Assembly (NCBI RefSeq): GCF_000317105.1 | Contig: NC_019693.1 | Coordinates: 2,728,001-2,792,000, forward strand | Source: Oscillatoria acuminata PCC 6304 | GTDB lineage: Bacteria > Cyanobacteriota > Cyanobacteriia > Cyanobacteriales > Laspinemataceae | Direction of reading: 5' to 3' | DNA: 64,000 bases | In this document: piece after piece, positions 28,631 through 37,192 of the stretch | Layout: each line of letters opens with the position of its first letter | Numbering within the stretch: the stretch's first letter is position 1 | Position numbers and translations under genes: made by a program | The notes under the pieces: generated by a model | The model's input: only the letters and a program-made list of their open reading frames with translations | Databases searched by the model: none | What the model was told of the DNA's origin: nothing

Positions 28631-28893
28631 ACCTCTCCTGATTTAAAGTTGAGCAATGTTTAATAAAATCGACCTCCAAATCCCATAAATATTTGAACTT
28701 TTTCAGTATTAATGATTTTTCCTTGCTTAGAAAATATTCAAGCTCAAACATTCCAGCCAGCCTGGATCACCCGGATGCTCTATGAAAGAATTGCTCATGC
28801 GATCGCCTCTTTCATGAGTAGAAGAAATAGGGGAGCGAGCCACTACAATTAACACCAGGTCAAGACAGGGAGGATGAGTGAAGGCATTTCGAT

Positions 28894-29100
28894 GGGGAGC
28901 ATCTCAATGTTGCCTAAAAACCGATCGAACCTCTCCCCCCCTGCCCCCCTCCCCACCTCTCCCCGGCCCTCTCCTAAGAGGAGAGGGAGAATAAGGAAAT
29001 TTTTTGATTGCTGGAGGGGGGAATAAATCTCTTTCTCCCCCTTCCCTCTGAGGGAAGGGGGCTGGGGGGTTAGGTCTCTTGAACAAATGGAGATGCCCCC
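28894..29100. mobile_element. G/C-tract element (family 2), copy 1
   Basis: Ends are GGGGAGCATCTCAAT and GAACAAATGGAGATGCCCCC, an imperfect terminal inverted repeat. The interior has CCCTCTCCTAAGAGGAGAGGG and related G/C-tract palindromes, and the right part reads GGTTAGGTCTCTTGAAC as in the other copies. Flanks CATTTCGAT and CGATTTGAT match at 7 of 9 positions and may be a decayed 9-bp target duplication. Confidence 0.65.
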
Positions 29101-30007
29101 GCGATTTGATTTAGGATATAACCGGCAGATCCAGGGAATAACTTCTTTAAAAATCGCGGTTCAGTCATGTTCTATCAAGGCAATATTGAGATTTAGAAAT
29201 TGTTCTTTAGTTGTCCTGATCGGTTGGCAGGAAGGATCGCAGCGAGGGCGCGATTCGATAAAACCGCTTAGGCAAGACTTGCAGTAAATGTCAAGTTGAA
29301 AATTGCCATTTTGATAGTCTTTTTTTTGGATACCTACATTGAGAATTCAAAACAAGCCTATTCCCACCCTTGCAGCATTCGCCTCTATCTATAGATAGAT
29401 TTACGGAGGACATGAAGTCCTATATCTGGCAGTCCCTTCAAGGTTCTAAAAGTAGGGAGAACCTCTGAAAATGGATTGCCCCGAAAGGGGGAATAACAGG
29501 GGGCTTTTAGGGGTCAAAAATAACTGGAATCGATAGAATGGAGCCGGCTTAAATCGGTCAATCTTTGTCTTGCTCATATCTTTTTTACCCTGAATCAACC
29601 CGGGCTGTAAGGCGGATTTCTATGCCGGGTGAGGACAATAGCGGAAATTATCCGCCTTTAAAACCTTTAAGCCCTAAATTTTCGGTTAAAAGTCCTGGGG
29701 ATACTGTTGGCGATCGCCGCCGAATTGGAATCAATTCCCAGTCGGACTAGGGGCATCAAAACTGGAAACGTTGCAGTCTTGTAAAAACTCAGGTCCATGA
29801 AATTAACCCTAATTTCCCCGACCTTCTCCGGTTTGACCCCCATTTGTTTATACTTGGCCTCCTGATAGCGGCAACCCGTTTCATCCTTCTCCCCAACCCT
29901 CGTCGATTCAACGCGATCGCCACCCCCACAGTCCACCCTCCAGCCTGAAAAAGGGTCGTTATGAATCGCGAGTGGCGATCGCTCCTGTTCACGGGTTAAA
30001 ATGAAAA

Positions 30008-30075
30008 TATAGCCCTAATCTGGCTACAATGAGGGTGCCCCCAATCCGATTGTAGCCCTACCCAATTAGGCTATA
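30008..30075. repeat. Nested inverted repeat upstream of GH5 B
   Basis: TATAGCCCTAAT (30008-30019) pairs with ATTAGGCTATA (30065-30075), one base bulged, and GGCTACAAT (30022-30030) pairs exactly with ATTGTAGCC (30049-30057). It lies 82-150 nt upstream of the start codon and could be an operator, a leader structure or a degraded small element. Confidence 0.5.
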
Positions 30076-30157
30076 ATCCTCATTAGCCTGGTCTATTCCA
30101 GGTTTTCAACGACCCGACTTAGTATAAAATCACTCAAAAATTTATCAGAATTTGACG

Positions 30158-31258
30158 ATGTTTAACCATTGGTTTCAAGGAAAGATGCGAACCTCTATTT
30201 TAGCGTTTACCGCGCTCGCCTTGGCAGCATTTGCTACGGTGTTCGCCATCGGCTCCTTTGCTCTGGATAACCACGATTGGCTGGCCCAAAACCGAGGGAA
30301 TTTTGAAGTGAGAAATGGGAAAATTTTTGCCCCAAATGGCTCAGAATTTCTGATTAAAGGAACCAATATCAACGGGCCTGATTATGGCTGGCCGGGAAAT
30401 ACCCCGAGCTATGTCGATTTAGTCGCAGACTGTTGGAACTTTAATACCGTCCGCGTCAATGTCCGACTCTTAGGCGGTAAAGAATCCTATGACGAAAATG
30501 GCACGATTGAGGAGATCATTGACGTTTACACAGGTCGCGGTTTAGTCACGATGGTAGAAGCCCATGATCACACCGGCTCCTACTATGAAGGTGAAGATTT
30601 AGAAGTTCTCAAAGATTACTATCGAGACCTAGCCACCACCTATAAAAATAACCCCTATGTCTGGTTCAATGTCATGAATGAACCGGGGAGTCACGAGAGT
30701 AGTGACAATATCGATAAATGGTTGAAAGTTCATCAAGAAGTCATTAAAGTGATTCGCGATGAAGTCGGCGCAGACAACATTATCGTGATTGATGGGCATT
30801 ACTGGGGTCAAGATGTGGGGGAGTGGAATTCTAAAATGGTTTCTTCAGAAAAAAGTGCCATTTTAGGGAACTCCCAAAAACTCATAAATTTCAACGGAAA
30901 ACGCTACGATAATTTAGTGTTTAGCGTTCATTTTTATGACCAATGGAGATTTTCCCAAACCAAAATGGCCGATTATTTAGACCGGGCGAGTTCCCAAGAG
31001 ATTCCCTTAATTATCGGAGAATATGGGGTGGAAACGAATGGGGAATATAAGTCTCCCGTTGAGTTTATGTTCAATACCGCTGTCCCTCGCAATCTCGGGC
31101 GGATTGTCTGGGCCTGGTGGGGGGGCGATCGCTTTGACTTAACCACCACCGATAATGGTGGAGGGCATCATATCGATAACTGTGAAAATCCTACCAATTT
31201 AACTTGGCTGGGTAAGCAAGTTTGGAAAGATAATCATGGAGAATATCCCCGAAATTGA
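30158..31258 (+). CDS. Secreted GH5 glycoside hydrolase B
   Basis: About 366 residues. The N-terminal stretch TSILAFTALALAAFATVFAI (about 12-31) is a signal peptide or anchor. GH5-type barrel with acid/base E175 in VWFNVMNEPGS and nucleophile E288 in LIIGEYGVE; VEAHDHTGSYY provides the substrate-site histidine. Only distant similarity to GH5 A, so this is probably a different subfamily (mannanase/endoglucanase type). Start chosen at ATG 30158; TTG 30152 is an alternative. The next gene begins 17 nt downstream, so the two are likely one operon. Confidence 0.87.
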   Translation: MFNHWFQGKMRTSILAFTALALAAFATVFAIGSFALDNHDWLAQNRGNFEVRNGKIFAPNGSEFLIKGTNINGPDYGWPGNTPSYVDLVADCWNFNTVRVNVRLLGGKESYDENGTIEEIIDVYTGRGLVTMVEAHDHTGSYYEGEDLEVLKDYYRDLATTYKNNPYVWFNVMNEPGSHESSDNIDKWLKVHQEVIKVIRDEVGADNIIVIDGHYWGQDVGEWNSKMVSSEKSAILGNSQKLINFNGKRYDNLVFSVHFYDQWRFSQTKMADYLDRASSQEIPLIIGEYGVETNGEYKSPVEFMFNTAVPRNLGRIVWAWWGGDRFDLTTTDNGGGHHIDNCENPTNLTWLGKQVWKDNHGEYPRN

Positions 31259-31275
31259 GCCAGAGTAACACAGTG

Positions 31276-33447
31276 ATGAACAGCCACCCTTGGGGTTTAA
31301 ACTGGAGGACTGCTTTCCCCAAAAATCTCATCCTTTTAGCGGTTGCGCTCTTACAACCGATCGCCTTGACCGGCTGTTTTTCTCCAGATGAAATTCCACC
31401 TCAAGCGGTACAAACCGAGTTTCCCTCGGGGTGGAATAATGTGGCAGTGGGGGGTGGAGGATATGTCACGGGCCTCTATCTCCATCCCCAAGTACCTAAC
31501 TTAGGATATATCCGCACCGATATGGGAGGGTTCTATCGCTGGGACTCAACTGAGACCCGTTGGATACCCCTCACCGATCGCTTTACCCGGTCCGAAAGTG
31601 GTTACTATGGCGGGGAAGCGTTGGCACTTGACCCGAACAATCCCGACCGGGTGTATATTGCGGCAGGCAAATATTTATGGGCCGAACCGGGGACAATTTT
31701 TAAGTCTAGCGATCGCGGTCAAACTTGGGTGCAGTCGGACCTCCGCCTGCCAATGGGAGGCAACGAAGAACTACGCGGGGCTGGAAATCGCCTGGTTGTC
31801 AGTCCCCATAACTCAAATTTGTTGTTATTTGGGTCCCGAGAAAATGGCTTGTGGCGCTCCATTGATGCCGGAATGACCTGGAACCCGGTCCCCGGTTTTC
31901 CCACCCCTTCTGAGTCAAAAATTGGCATTTTGGCGATCGCATTTGACCCCAACCAGGCCAACCAAATTTATGCCAGTGTTTACGGCGATCGGCTCTATGA
32001 ATCCACCGATGGCGGAACCACCTGGAATCCTCTTCCCAACAGTCCTTCTCATGCCTTTAAATTAGCCGTCGCCTCCGATAGCACGCTCTATGTGACCCAT
32101 GCCCAAGGTGTCAGCAAATATCTCCAGGAAAGCTGGCAAAATATTACGCCCCCGAACACCTCTTTTCGGCGCTTGATTCGTCGCGAAACTCCCCCTTTTA
32201 ATGGGTTAAGTATTCATCCCGAAAATCCCCAAGAACTGATTGTCAGTCATGGCGAAACCAGCCGAACTCAACTTTACCATTCCCGAGATGGCGGAGTGAC
32301 TTGGACTGAGAAAAAATCCCAGATTAATAATACCGTTCCCTGGTGGCCCGATGATTATTTTAGTAATCATTTGTCGGCCCTGGAATTTGACCCCATCGTT
32401 CCGAGTCGAGTCTGGTTATCGGACTGGTATGGAGTCTGGCAAACGGACAATTTTAACGAAAATCGGCCCGTTTGGACCAACTACAGCCAAGGTCATGAAC
32501 AGGTCGTCACTTTTGATCTCGTTTCTCCCCCGACGGGTGCATTACTTCTAAGTGCTGTCGCCGATGTGGAAGGATTTTATCACTCCCGCTTAGATGAAAT
32601 TCCGCCTCAACGTTTTGGGTCCGATCGCGATTCTTTTCAAGAGACTTATAGCCTAGATTATGCCGCCCAATCGCCTAAACATTTAGTCCGAGTCGGAGGC
32701 GATCGGTGGAACTCGCGCTATGGCGGGGCCACCTCCACCGATGGCGGGTTAACTTGGCAAAGATTCTCCCAATTTCCCGAGGAAATGATGCCCATGCGGG
32801 TGGCAGTTTCAGCCACCAATCCCCAGCAATTTGTCGTAACTCTCAGTGAAAATCAAGGCATCCAAACCCAAGATAATGGTCAGTCCTGGCAACCCGTTCA
32901 AGGCTTACCGGATAGCATTAAAGGTCCTTGGAAATGGTCTCAACCCTTGGCGGCTGATGCGGTGAATGGTAACCGATTTTATTATTACCACGAAGGCACA
33001 GTTTACCAAAGTCAGGATGGCGGATTATCCTTTGCTTCAGTTTATCAAAACTTACCAGAATCTGACTGGCATTTTCTGAAAACAATGCCGGGAGTTGAGG
33101 GAGAAGTTTGGGTCAGTTTAGACGAGGAAGGATTACATCGATCGCCCAACGGGGGACAGAGTTTTTCCAAAGTGGCTGGGGTAGAATTGGCTTATTTATT
33201 TGCCTTTGGAAAAGCTGCCCCGGGACAGGAAGTTCCGGCGCTCTATTTATATGGCAAAGTTGTCAATCAACCGGAGAGTATTTTTTGGTCTCCTGATTTA
33301 GGAGAAACTTGGATTAATATCGGCGACCCGGAGATTCCCATTGGTAATCAACCCAATGTGATGGCAGCGAGTAAACAGCAGTTTGGCTTAGTGTTTGTCG
33401 GGACCAATGGTCGGGGGATTTATTACCGGGCGATCGGTGATGAATAA
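31276..33447 (+). CDS. GH74-like beta-propeller lipoprotein (xyloglucanase family)
   Basis: About 723 residues. A lipoprotein signal ends in ALTGC with C34 as the lipid-attachment cysteine. The mature part is built of repeated Asp-box/BNR units (SSDRGQTW, STDGGTTW, SRDGGVTW, STDGGLTW), which make the two seven-bladed propellers of GH74. The start VAVGGGGYVTGLYLHP, with YIRTDMGGFYRW containing D82, matches the catalytic-base region of GH74 enzymes. A second conserved region, DYAAQSPKHLVRVGGD, fits the acid side. Likely cleaves a beta-1,4-glucan or xyloglucan-like chain at the outer surface. Position directly after GH5 B suggests joint action. Confidence 0.82.
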   Translation: MNSHPWGLNWRTAFPKNLILLAVALLQPIALTGCFSPDEIPPQAVQTEFPSGWNNVAVGGGGYVTGLYLHPQVPNLGYIRTDMGGFYRWDSTETRWIPLTDRFTRSESGYYGGEALALDPNNPDRVYIAAGKYLWAEPGTIFKSSDRGQTWVQSDLRLPMGGNEELRGAGNRLVVSPHNSNLLLFGSRENGLWRSIDAGMTWNPVPGFPTPSESKIGILAIAFDPNQANQIYASVYGDRLYESTDGGTTWNPLPNSPSHAFKLAVASDSTLYVTHAQGVSKYLQESWQNITPPNTSFRRLIRRETPPFNGLSIHPENPQELIVSHGETSRTQLYHSRDGGVTWTEKKSQINNTVPWWPDDYFSNHLSALEFDPIVPSRVWLSDWYGVWQTDNFNENRPVWTNYSQGHEQVVTFDLVSPPTGALLLSAVADVEGFYHSRLDEIPPQRFGSDRDSFQETYSLDYAAQSPKHLVRVGGDRWNSRYGGATSTDGGLTWQRFSQFPEEMMPMRVAVSATNPQQFVVTLSENQGIQTQDNGQSWQPVQGLPDSIKGPWKWSQPLAADAVNGNRFYYYHEGTVYQSQDGGLSFASVYQNLPESDWHFLKTMPGVEGEVWVSLDEEGLHRSPNGGQSFSKVAGVELAYLFAFGKAAPGQEVPALYLYGKVVNQPESIFWSPDLGETWINIGDPEIPIGNQPNVMAASKQQFGLVFVGTNGRGIYYRAIGDE

Positions 33448-33487
33448 CACTTAAGCCAAAATACCATTTTTGGTCTTATCGTTGCCT

Positions 33488-34171
33488 TTACTGTGGATCT
33501 ACAGTGGCAATAGGTTGGGCGCTGAGAGTTTTTCGGCGACGTTTCAAGAGCAATGCACCGACAAAACCGAGGGCGACTGCGGCTGAGGGTTCCGGAACCG
33601 ATTCGGCTTCGTTGACTGGGGTTTGTCTCAGCCGTAAACCGTAAAATCCTTCTTTTCCGTCAATTGAGGCTGTACCTTCACAAGTCTGAGTTTTGCAAGC
33701 ACTCAAAGGCATTCCCTCTGGGGCTTCTAAGGTGGTGCTAAACACATTGGTGTATTGCGGTGGTAGCTCCGGATCGAGAATTTGTAGATATAATCCTTTG
33801 TCCGTGATTCCAAAAATAGAACGTTTAATCTCTACTGGCTCTAAAGTCCCATTCAATGTCCATTGAAAGTCCGTTACCACCTCGGGTACAACGGTTGTGT
33901 CAGAGGGGAGTTCCTCGAAAAGCGGATATCCATCCGTTAAAAAGGTATTAGGTTCAGAAGAAGCGATGGTATCGAAAATCCCGTCAGCGAGGGTATATTT
34001 AATTTCCATATTTTCCAAAAAAGGAAACAGGGAAAAAGGAAACACCCATTCGTAAATTGTGGCCTTAAACGTGGCCGCACTGGCTGGGATGGCACTCAGC
34101 ATTGCCATTGAACTGACAACAGCAATGGATATGACCTTCAATCCGGGAGAATTCCAGAATAGCTTGGACAT
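33488..34171 (-). CDS. PEP-CTERM anchored protein, copy 1
   Basis: 227 residues. Signal peptide with cleavage near ASAATFKA (about residue 33). The C-terminus shows the full PEP-CTERM sorting signal: VPEPSAAVALGFVGALLL followed by the basic KRRRK. Such proteins are processed by exosortase and are usually tied to exopolysaccharide production, which fits the location. The middle is a beta-rich domain of unknown function with ADGIFDTI and CKTQTCEGTAS. Close paralogue of the gene at 34547-35224. Converges on the GH74 gene. Confidence 0.88.
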   Translation of the reverse strand: MSKLFWNSPGLKVISIAVVSSMAMLSAIPASAATFKATIYEWVFPFSLFPFLENMEIKYTLADGIFDTIASSEPNTFLTDGYPLFEELPSDTTVVPEVVTDFQWTLNGTLEPVEIKRSIFGITDKGLYLQILDPELPPQYTNVFSTTLEAPEGMPLSACKTQTCEGTASIDGKEGFYGLRLRQTPVNEAESVPEPSAAVALGFVGALLLKRRRKTLSAQPIATVDPQ

Positions 34172-34198
34172 AAGGGACTCCTGTAATTTAATTAATTG

Positions 34199-34222
34199 GT
34201 TCGTTCTTTTATGAACGAATTA
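34199..34222. promoter_or_regulatory. Palindromic motif upstream of the PEP-CTERM gene
   Basis: TTCGTTCTTTTATGAACGAA lies about 30 nt upstream of the start of PEP-CTERM copy 1. A near-identical copy, TTCGCTCTTTTATGAACGAA, is at about 35775-35794, upstream of the decayed third copy. Both are followed, about 100 nt further upstream of the genes, by AAAGGTTT(C/G)ATGAAGATA. Shared arrangement suggests a regulator site or a conserved leader. Confidence 0.5.
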
Positions 34223-34362
34223 GCAAGCAAAATCGAGAGATTGGAAACTTCTTGCAGTTTATTAAGTACATTCATTCTAACCTGCATATTTAAAATTATT
34301 CAGATAATATATTAAAGGTTTCATGAAGATATTTTTCTACTATAATTAGGCAAAATAAATCT

Positions 34363-34385
34363 AGGCTTATCTAATAAATAAGCCT
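34363..34385 (-). terminator. Terminator of PEP-CTERM copy 2
   Basis: AGGCTTAT (34363-34370) pairs exactly with ATAAGCCT (34378-34385); on the minus strand it is followed by AGATTTATTTT. It lies 160 nt beyond the stop codon of the gene at 34547-35224. Confidence 0.6.
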
Positions 34386-34546
34386 TCAAGTTACTTTTTA
34401 TTGCCCAATTCAGAGCCATTAAAAATGGCCGATTGGATTCAGAAGGGAACGCTGTCATAAATCACGAGAGTTTTGCCACCTCTGGGCTTTTTCTCTCCTG
34501 GGTTTAACTACGACAGGTTCCTGCAAACTGATAGATTTATGCTGGC

Positions 34547-35224
34547 TTAACCCAACTCACTTTTTCCTAGCACTTTTTCGTCCTTTTCCCTGTTTCGGCG
34601 ACGTTTCAAGAGCAATGCACCGACAAAACTGAGGGCGATCGCCGCTGAGGGTTCGGGAACGGATTGGGATTTAGTAACGGGGATATGAGTCATCCGAGAG
34701 CCATATAATCCGCCTTTTCCGCCAAAGTCTGCCGAGGCATCACAAGCCTGGGTTTTACAAGCACTCAAAGGCAGTCCCTCGGGTGCTTGTATTGTTGACA
34801 TAAAAATATTTTTGTAAATCGGAGGTTCATTCGGATCTAAGATTTGGAGGAATAATCCAGCATCTGTGATGCCAAAAATAGAACGTTCAACCTCCAATGG
34901 CTCTAATGTACCGCTTATCGACCATTTAAACTCCGTTACTACCTGGGGGACAAGCGTTTTAGGTAAAGATGGCTCAGGACCGAAATTCTGATAGCCATCG
35001 GTGAAATAGGTATTAGGTGGGGAAGAAATGATGGTATCAAAAATCCCATCGGCGAGGGTGTACTCAATTTCAAATCCCTCTAAACCGGGAAAGAAAGTCT
35101 CGTAGATTGTGCCTTTAAATGTTAAAGCCTTAGCTTCAGTTGCACTCAGCACTCCCATTAGGGAACTCAGAACGGCAGCGGAAAGCGCAAATAATCGGGG
35201 ACTAGAGAAGAAAAATCGGGCCAT
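34547..35224 (-). CDS. PEP-CTERM anchored protein, copy 2
   Basis: 225 residues, similar to copy 1 along its length: FKGTIYETFFPG, EYTLADGIFDTI, ERSIFGITDAGLFLQILDP and CKTQACDASADF all have counterparts. Signal peptide cleavage near ATEAKA. C-terminal sorting signal VPEPSAAIALSFVGALLL followed by KRRRNRE. Function of the central domain unknown; surface display linked to the polysaccharide is the likely role. Good ribosome-binding site (GGAGGAACC) before the ATG on the minus strand. Confidence 0.88.
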   Translation of the reverse strand: MARFFFSSPRLFALSAAVLSSLMGVLSATEAKALTFKGTIYETFFPGLEGFEIEYTLADGIFDTIISSPPNTYFTDGYQNFGPEPSLPKTLVPQVVTEFKWSISGTLEPLEVERSIFGITDAGLFLQILDPNEPPIYKNIFMSTIQAPEGLPLSACKTQACDASADFGGKGGLYGSRMTHIPVTKSQSVPEPSAAIALSFVGALLLKRRRNREKDEKVLGKSELG

Positions 35225-35419
35225 AATCGGTTCCTCCTGTTGATTTGATGATGTGGGTATTTGATGAGAAAATGTGGCAGTTTAATTGAGGGTTTTTAGA
35301 AACCCCGGGTTGCGGGATGGAGAGGCGATCGCGATCTGATCACAAAAGAAAGAGTAAATTTTTGTTTCCCTTTAACCTTTACTGTTGATTTGCTGGGGTC
35401 ATAGCTTATGCATTGCTAG

Positions 35420-35618
35420 GGGATCATCTCAATTTTGTTGGCCTAAAAACCAGTCGGACCTCTCCCCAAACCCCTCCCCTAAGAGGGGAGGGGCTTTGAG
35501 ACTCCCCCTTCCGGTCCCCAAACCCCTCCCCTAAGAGGGGAGGGGCTTTGAGACTCCCCCTTCCGGCTCCCCCTTCCCTCTTAGGGAAGGGGGCTGGGGG
35601 GTTAGGTCTCTTGAACCC
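35420..35618. mobile_element. G/C-tract element (family 2), copy 2, with 9-bp flanking repeat
   Basis: The element of about 199 bp is flanked by an exact direct repeat CATTGCTAG (35411-35419 and 35619-35627), the best evidence in the window for a target duplication. Left end GGGGATCATCTCAATTTTG, right part GGTTAGGTCTCTTGAAC. Inside, a unit of about 52 bp containing CCCCTCCCCTAAGAGGGGAG is tandemly duplicated (from about 35466 and about 35518). It sits at the very 3' end of the decayed third PEP-CTERM gene. Confidence 0.7.
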
Positions 35619-35627
35619 CATTGCTAG

Positions 35628-35710
35628 TTTGGCGCGAAAGGTTCAGGAGCAATGCACTGACAAAATCAAGGGCGACTACCTCAATCGGTTGCGGAACCGA
35701 TTGCAAATGG
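35628..35710 (-). pseudogene. Remnant of a third PEP-CTERM gene
   Basis: About 80 bp align with the 3' ends of both PEP-CTERM genes (shared GAGCAATGCACTGACAAAAT-type segment, then GGGCGACT and GGAACCGATT), but the frame is damaged and there is no gene body. The sequence upstream at about 35768-35895 matches the upstream region of copy 1. The simplest reading is a third tandem copy from which nearly all coding sequence was deleted. Confidence 0.65.
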
Positions 35711-35919
35711 TCAGCCTTTGAGGAGCGTTCAAAAAAAGTTCGGGTGTAATAATGTCCTCTTGTTGAATCGCCTAATTCGCTCTTTTATGAACGAAATTAA
35801 AAATGTCTCGCTCTAAAAATTGTTAAATCCTATACGTTTATTTTATCCCTAATGTTTGATTTTAAAATGATAAAAATTTAAAGGTTTGATGAAGATAATT
35901 AATGAAATTTAATACAACA

Positions 35920-35953
35920 AAGCCGAGGGTTGAAGTTAATCAATCCTCGGCTT
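35920..35953 (-). terminator. Terminator of the WecG-like gene
   Basis: AAGCCGAGG (35920-35928) pairs with CCTCGGCTT (35945-35953), and TTGA/TCAA extends the stem inside. It lies 61 nt beyond the stop codon of the minus-strand glycosyltransferase gene. Confidence 0.7.
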
Positions 35954-36013
35954 ATTTATATATCAATTATCTGAAGTCAGAAATTGAGGGGCAATTCAAA
36001 CTCTTAAGCTGAC

Positions 36014-37192
36014 TTAAGAGGTGATCGGGTTCATGGATGGTTTTCCATACTTTTGTTTGTCCTCCAAGGACCGCACCTTATGTTCTGCCTTAACCGTTTC
36101 CAGAAACCAATCGATGGTTTCTTGCTTCACCCACCCTTTGAGAACTGCGATTTCTCCAAACTTCATGCCGGTTTGACATTGATAGTTTAAAATTCGGGTG
36201 ATTTGGTCATCATTTAACAAGGCCGCTTTTTTCAGATACTGTCCTAAAGGCTGCTGAGGATGAGCGGTTTCTAAATGGGGTAACTGTTCGGCAAAAAAGT
36301 CAACAGTTTCTGGTTTAACCCAGCCCCGGCGTGTGAGTAAGTCTCCAAACCGCAAATGCCGCTGATAGGCTTGTTCTTGCAAAATTTCTGCCACTTGTTC
36401 TGAGGAAATTAAGCCGGCTCTTTTGAGTAGCTGACCGATGGGACTTTTGTATTGGTAGAGATTCAACTTTTGTTGAAATACTAACCAGAAAAAGGGCAGG
36501 TCTTCTATTAAATATCTCTTCCACAGACGTTTCGGTTCAGACATCAGGCGAAATGCCCATTCCACCCCATATTTACTCATCCATTCGGGCGATCGCGGAC
36601 GGTTCCCCGCTTCAAAATCTAGGGTTGCGCCAATTGCCATAAAGACTTTGATATTCGGCAACTGATTTTTATATTTATAAATCCATTTTTCCTGTTTGGG
36701 TGCGCCGACTCCCACGGCTAAAACCGTGGCCCCAGATTCATTAATCATCTCAATAATTTTTTGACATTCGGCTTCGTTTTTCTCAAATCCGTATGAAGGG
36801 GAGTAACAGCCGATTACCATCTCGCGGCCTAACTTAGTGTTAATATTGATTTGGGCTTTGTGGGCGACTCCTTCTGCGGCCCCAAGTAGAAAAATTTTAG
36901 TATCTGGGTCATCTTGGAAATAGTTATAAAAAGCGGGAAAGAAGTCTGATCCAGAAATTTTTTCTCGAATAGGACTCCCCAGCCAGTTGGAGACTATTTT
37001 AACAATTTGGCTATCACAAACCCGATAATCAGCTTCTTGATAAATATGATGAAACTCGGGGTCATTTTGCAGTTTTATTAAATGATCGACATTGGGGGTG
37101 ACTACTACCCCGCCTTTATCTTTAAGCAGAAGAAGTAACTCTTCTTGGGTTAAGTTATCGATGCTTACGTTTAAGATGTTAATTTTGTTCAT
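36014..37192 (-). CDS. WecG/TagA/CpsF glycosyltransferase with MshEN-like C-terminal tail
   Basis: 392 residues. Residues 1-235 are a GT26 enzyme that usually transfers N-acetylmannosamine(uronate) to a lipid-linked sugar. Motifs are GVVVTPNVDHLIKLQ near the start, then DSQIVKIVSNWLG, VGVGAPKQEKWI and IGATLDFEAGNRPRSPEWM. Residues about 250-380 are an addition containing two related halves, each with two GxLLxxxGxxxxxxVxxxLxxQ-like units (IGQLLKRAGLISSEQVAEIL, FGDLLTRRGWVKPETVDFF and so on). This pattern resembles the MshEN/GspE-N module, which binds c-di-GMP in other proteins. If so, polysaccharide synthesis would be under second-messenger control. Last gene of the locus. Confidence 0.88.
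   Translation of the reverse strand: MNKINILNVSIDNLTQEELLLLLKDKGGVVVTPNVDHLIKLQNDPEFHHIYQEADYRVCDSQIVKIVSNWLGSPIREKISGSDFFPAFYNYFQDDPDTKIFLLGAAEGVAHKAQININTKLGREMVIGCYSPSYGFEKNEAECQKIIEMINESGATVLAVGVGAPKQEKWIYKYKNQLPNIKVFMAIGATLDFEAGNRPRSPEWMSKYGVEWAFRLMSEPKRLWKRYLIEDLPFFWLVFQQKLNLYQYKSPIGQLLKRAGLISSEQVAEILQEQAYQRHLRFGDLLTRRGWVKPETVDFFAEQLPHLETAHPQQPLGQYLKKAALLNDDQITRILNYQCQTGMKFGEIAVLKGWVKQETIDWFLETVKAEHKVRSLEDKQKYGKPSMNPITS

Larger units (their letters stand above)
28631..30157. other. 1.5-kb intergenic region between divergent GH5 genes
   Basis: No defensible gene. It contains a G/C-tract repeat element (28894-29100), a small TCTATCTATAGATAGAT palindrome near 29391, and a nested inverted repeat (30008-30075). 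A minus-strand frame around 29700-29930 contains CRYQEAKYKQMGVKPEKVGE, which looks protein-like but has no start context; it may be a decayed gene. Promoters for both GH5 genes should be at the two edges; TATAAAAT at 30123 fits a -10 box for the right-hand gene. Confidence 0.5.

Noticed and set aside
28894-29100. CRISPR-like or tandem-repeat array
   Set aside because: Repeated C/T and G/A tracts come from palindromes within one element; there are no regularly spaced repeats with unique spacers.
29667-29992. Minus-strand frames between the GH5 genes
   Set aside because: Contain one protein-like block (YQEAKYKQMGVKPEKVGE) but lack start signals and family similarity that I can recognise.
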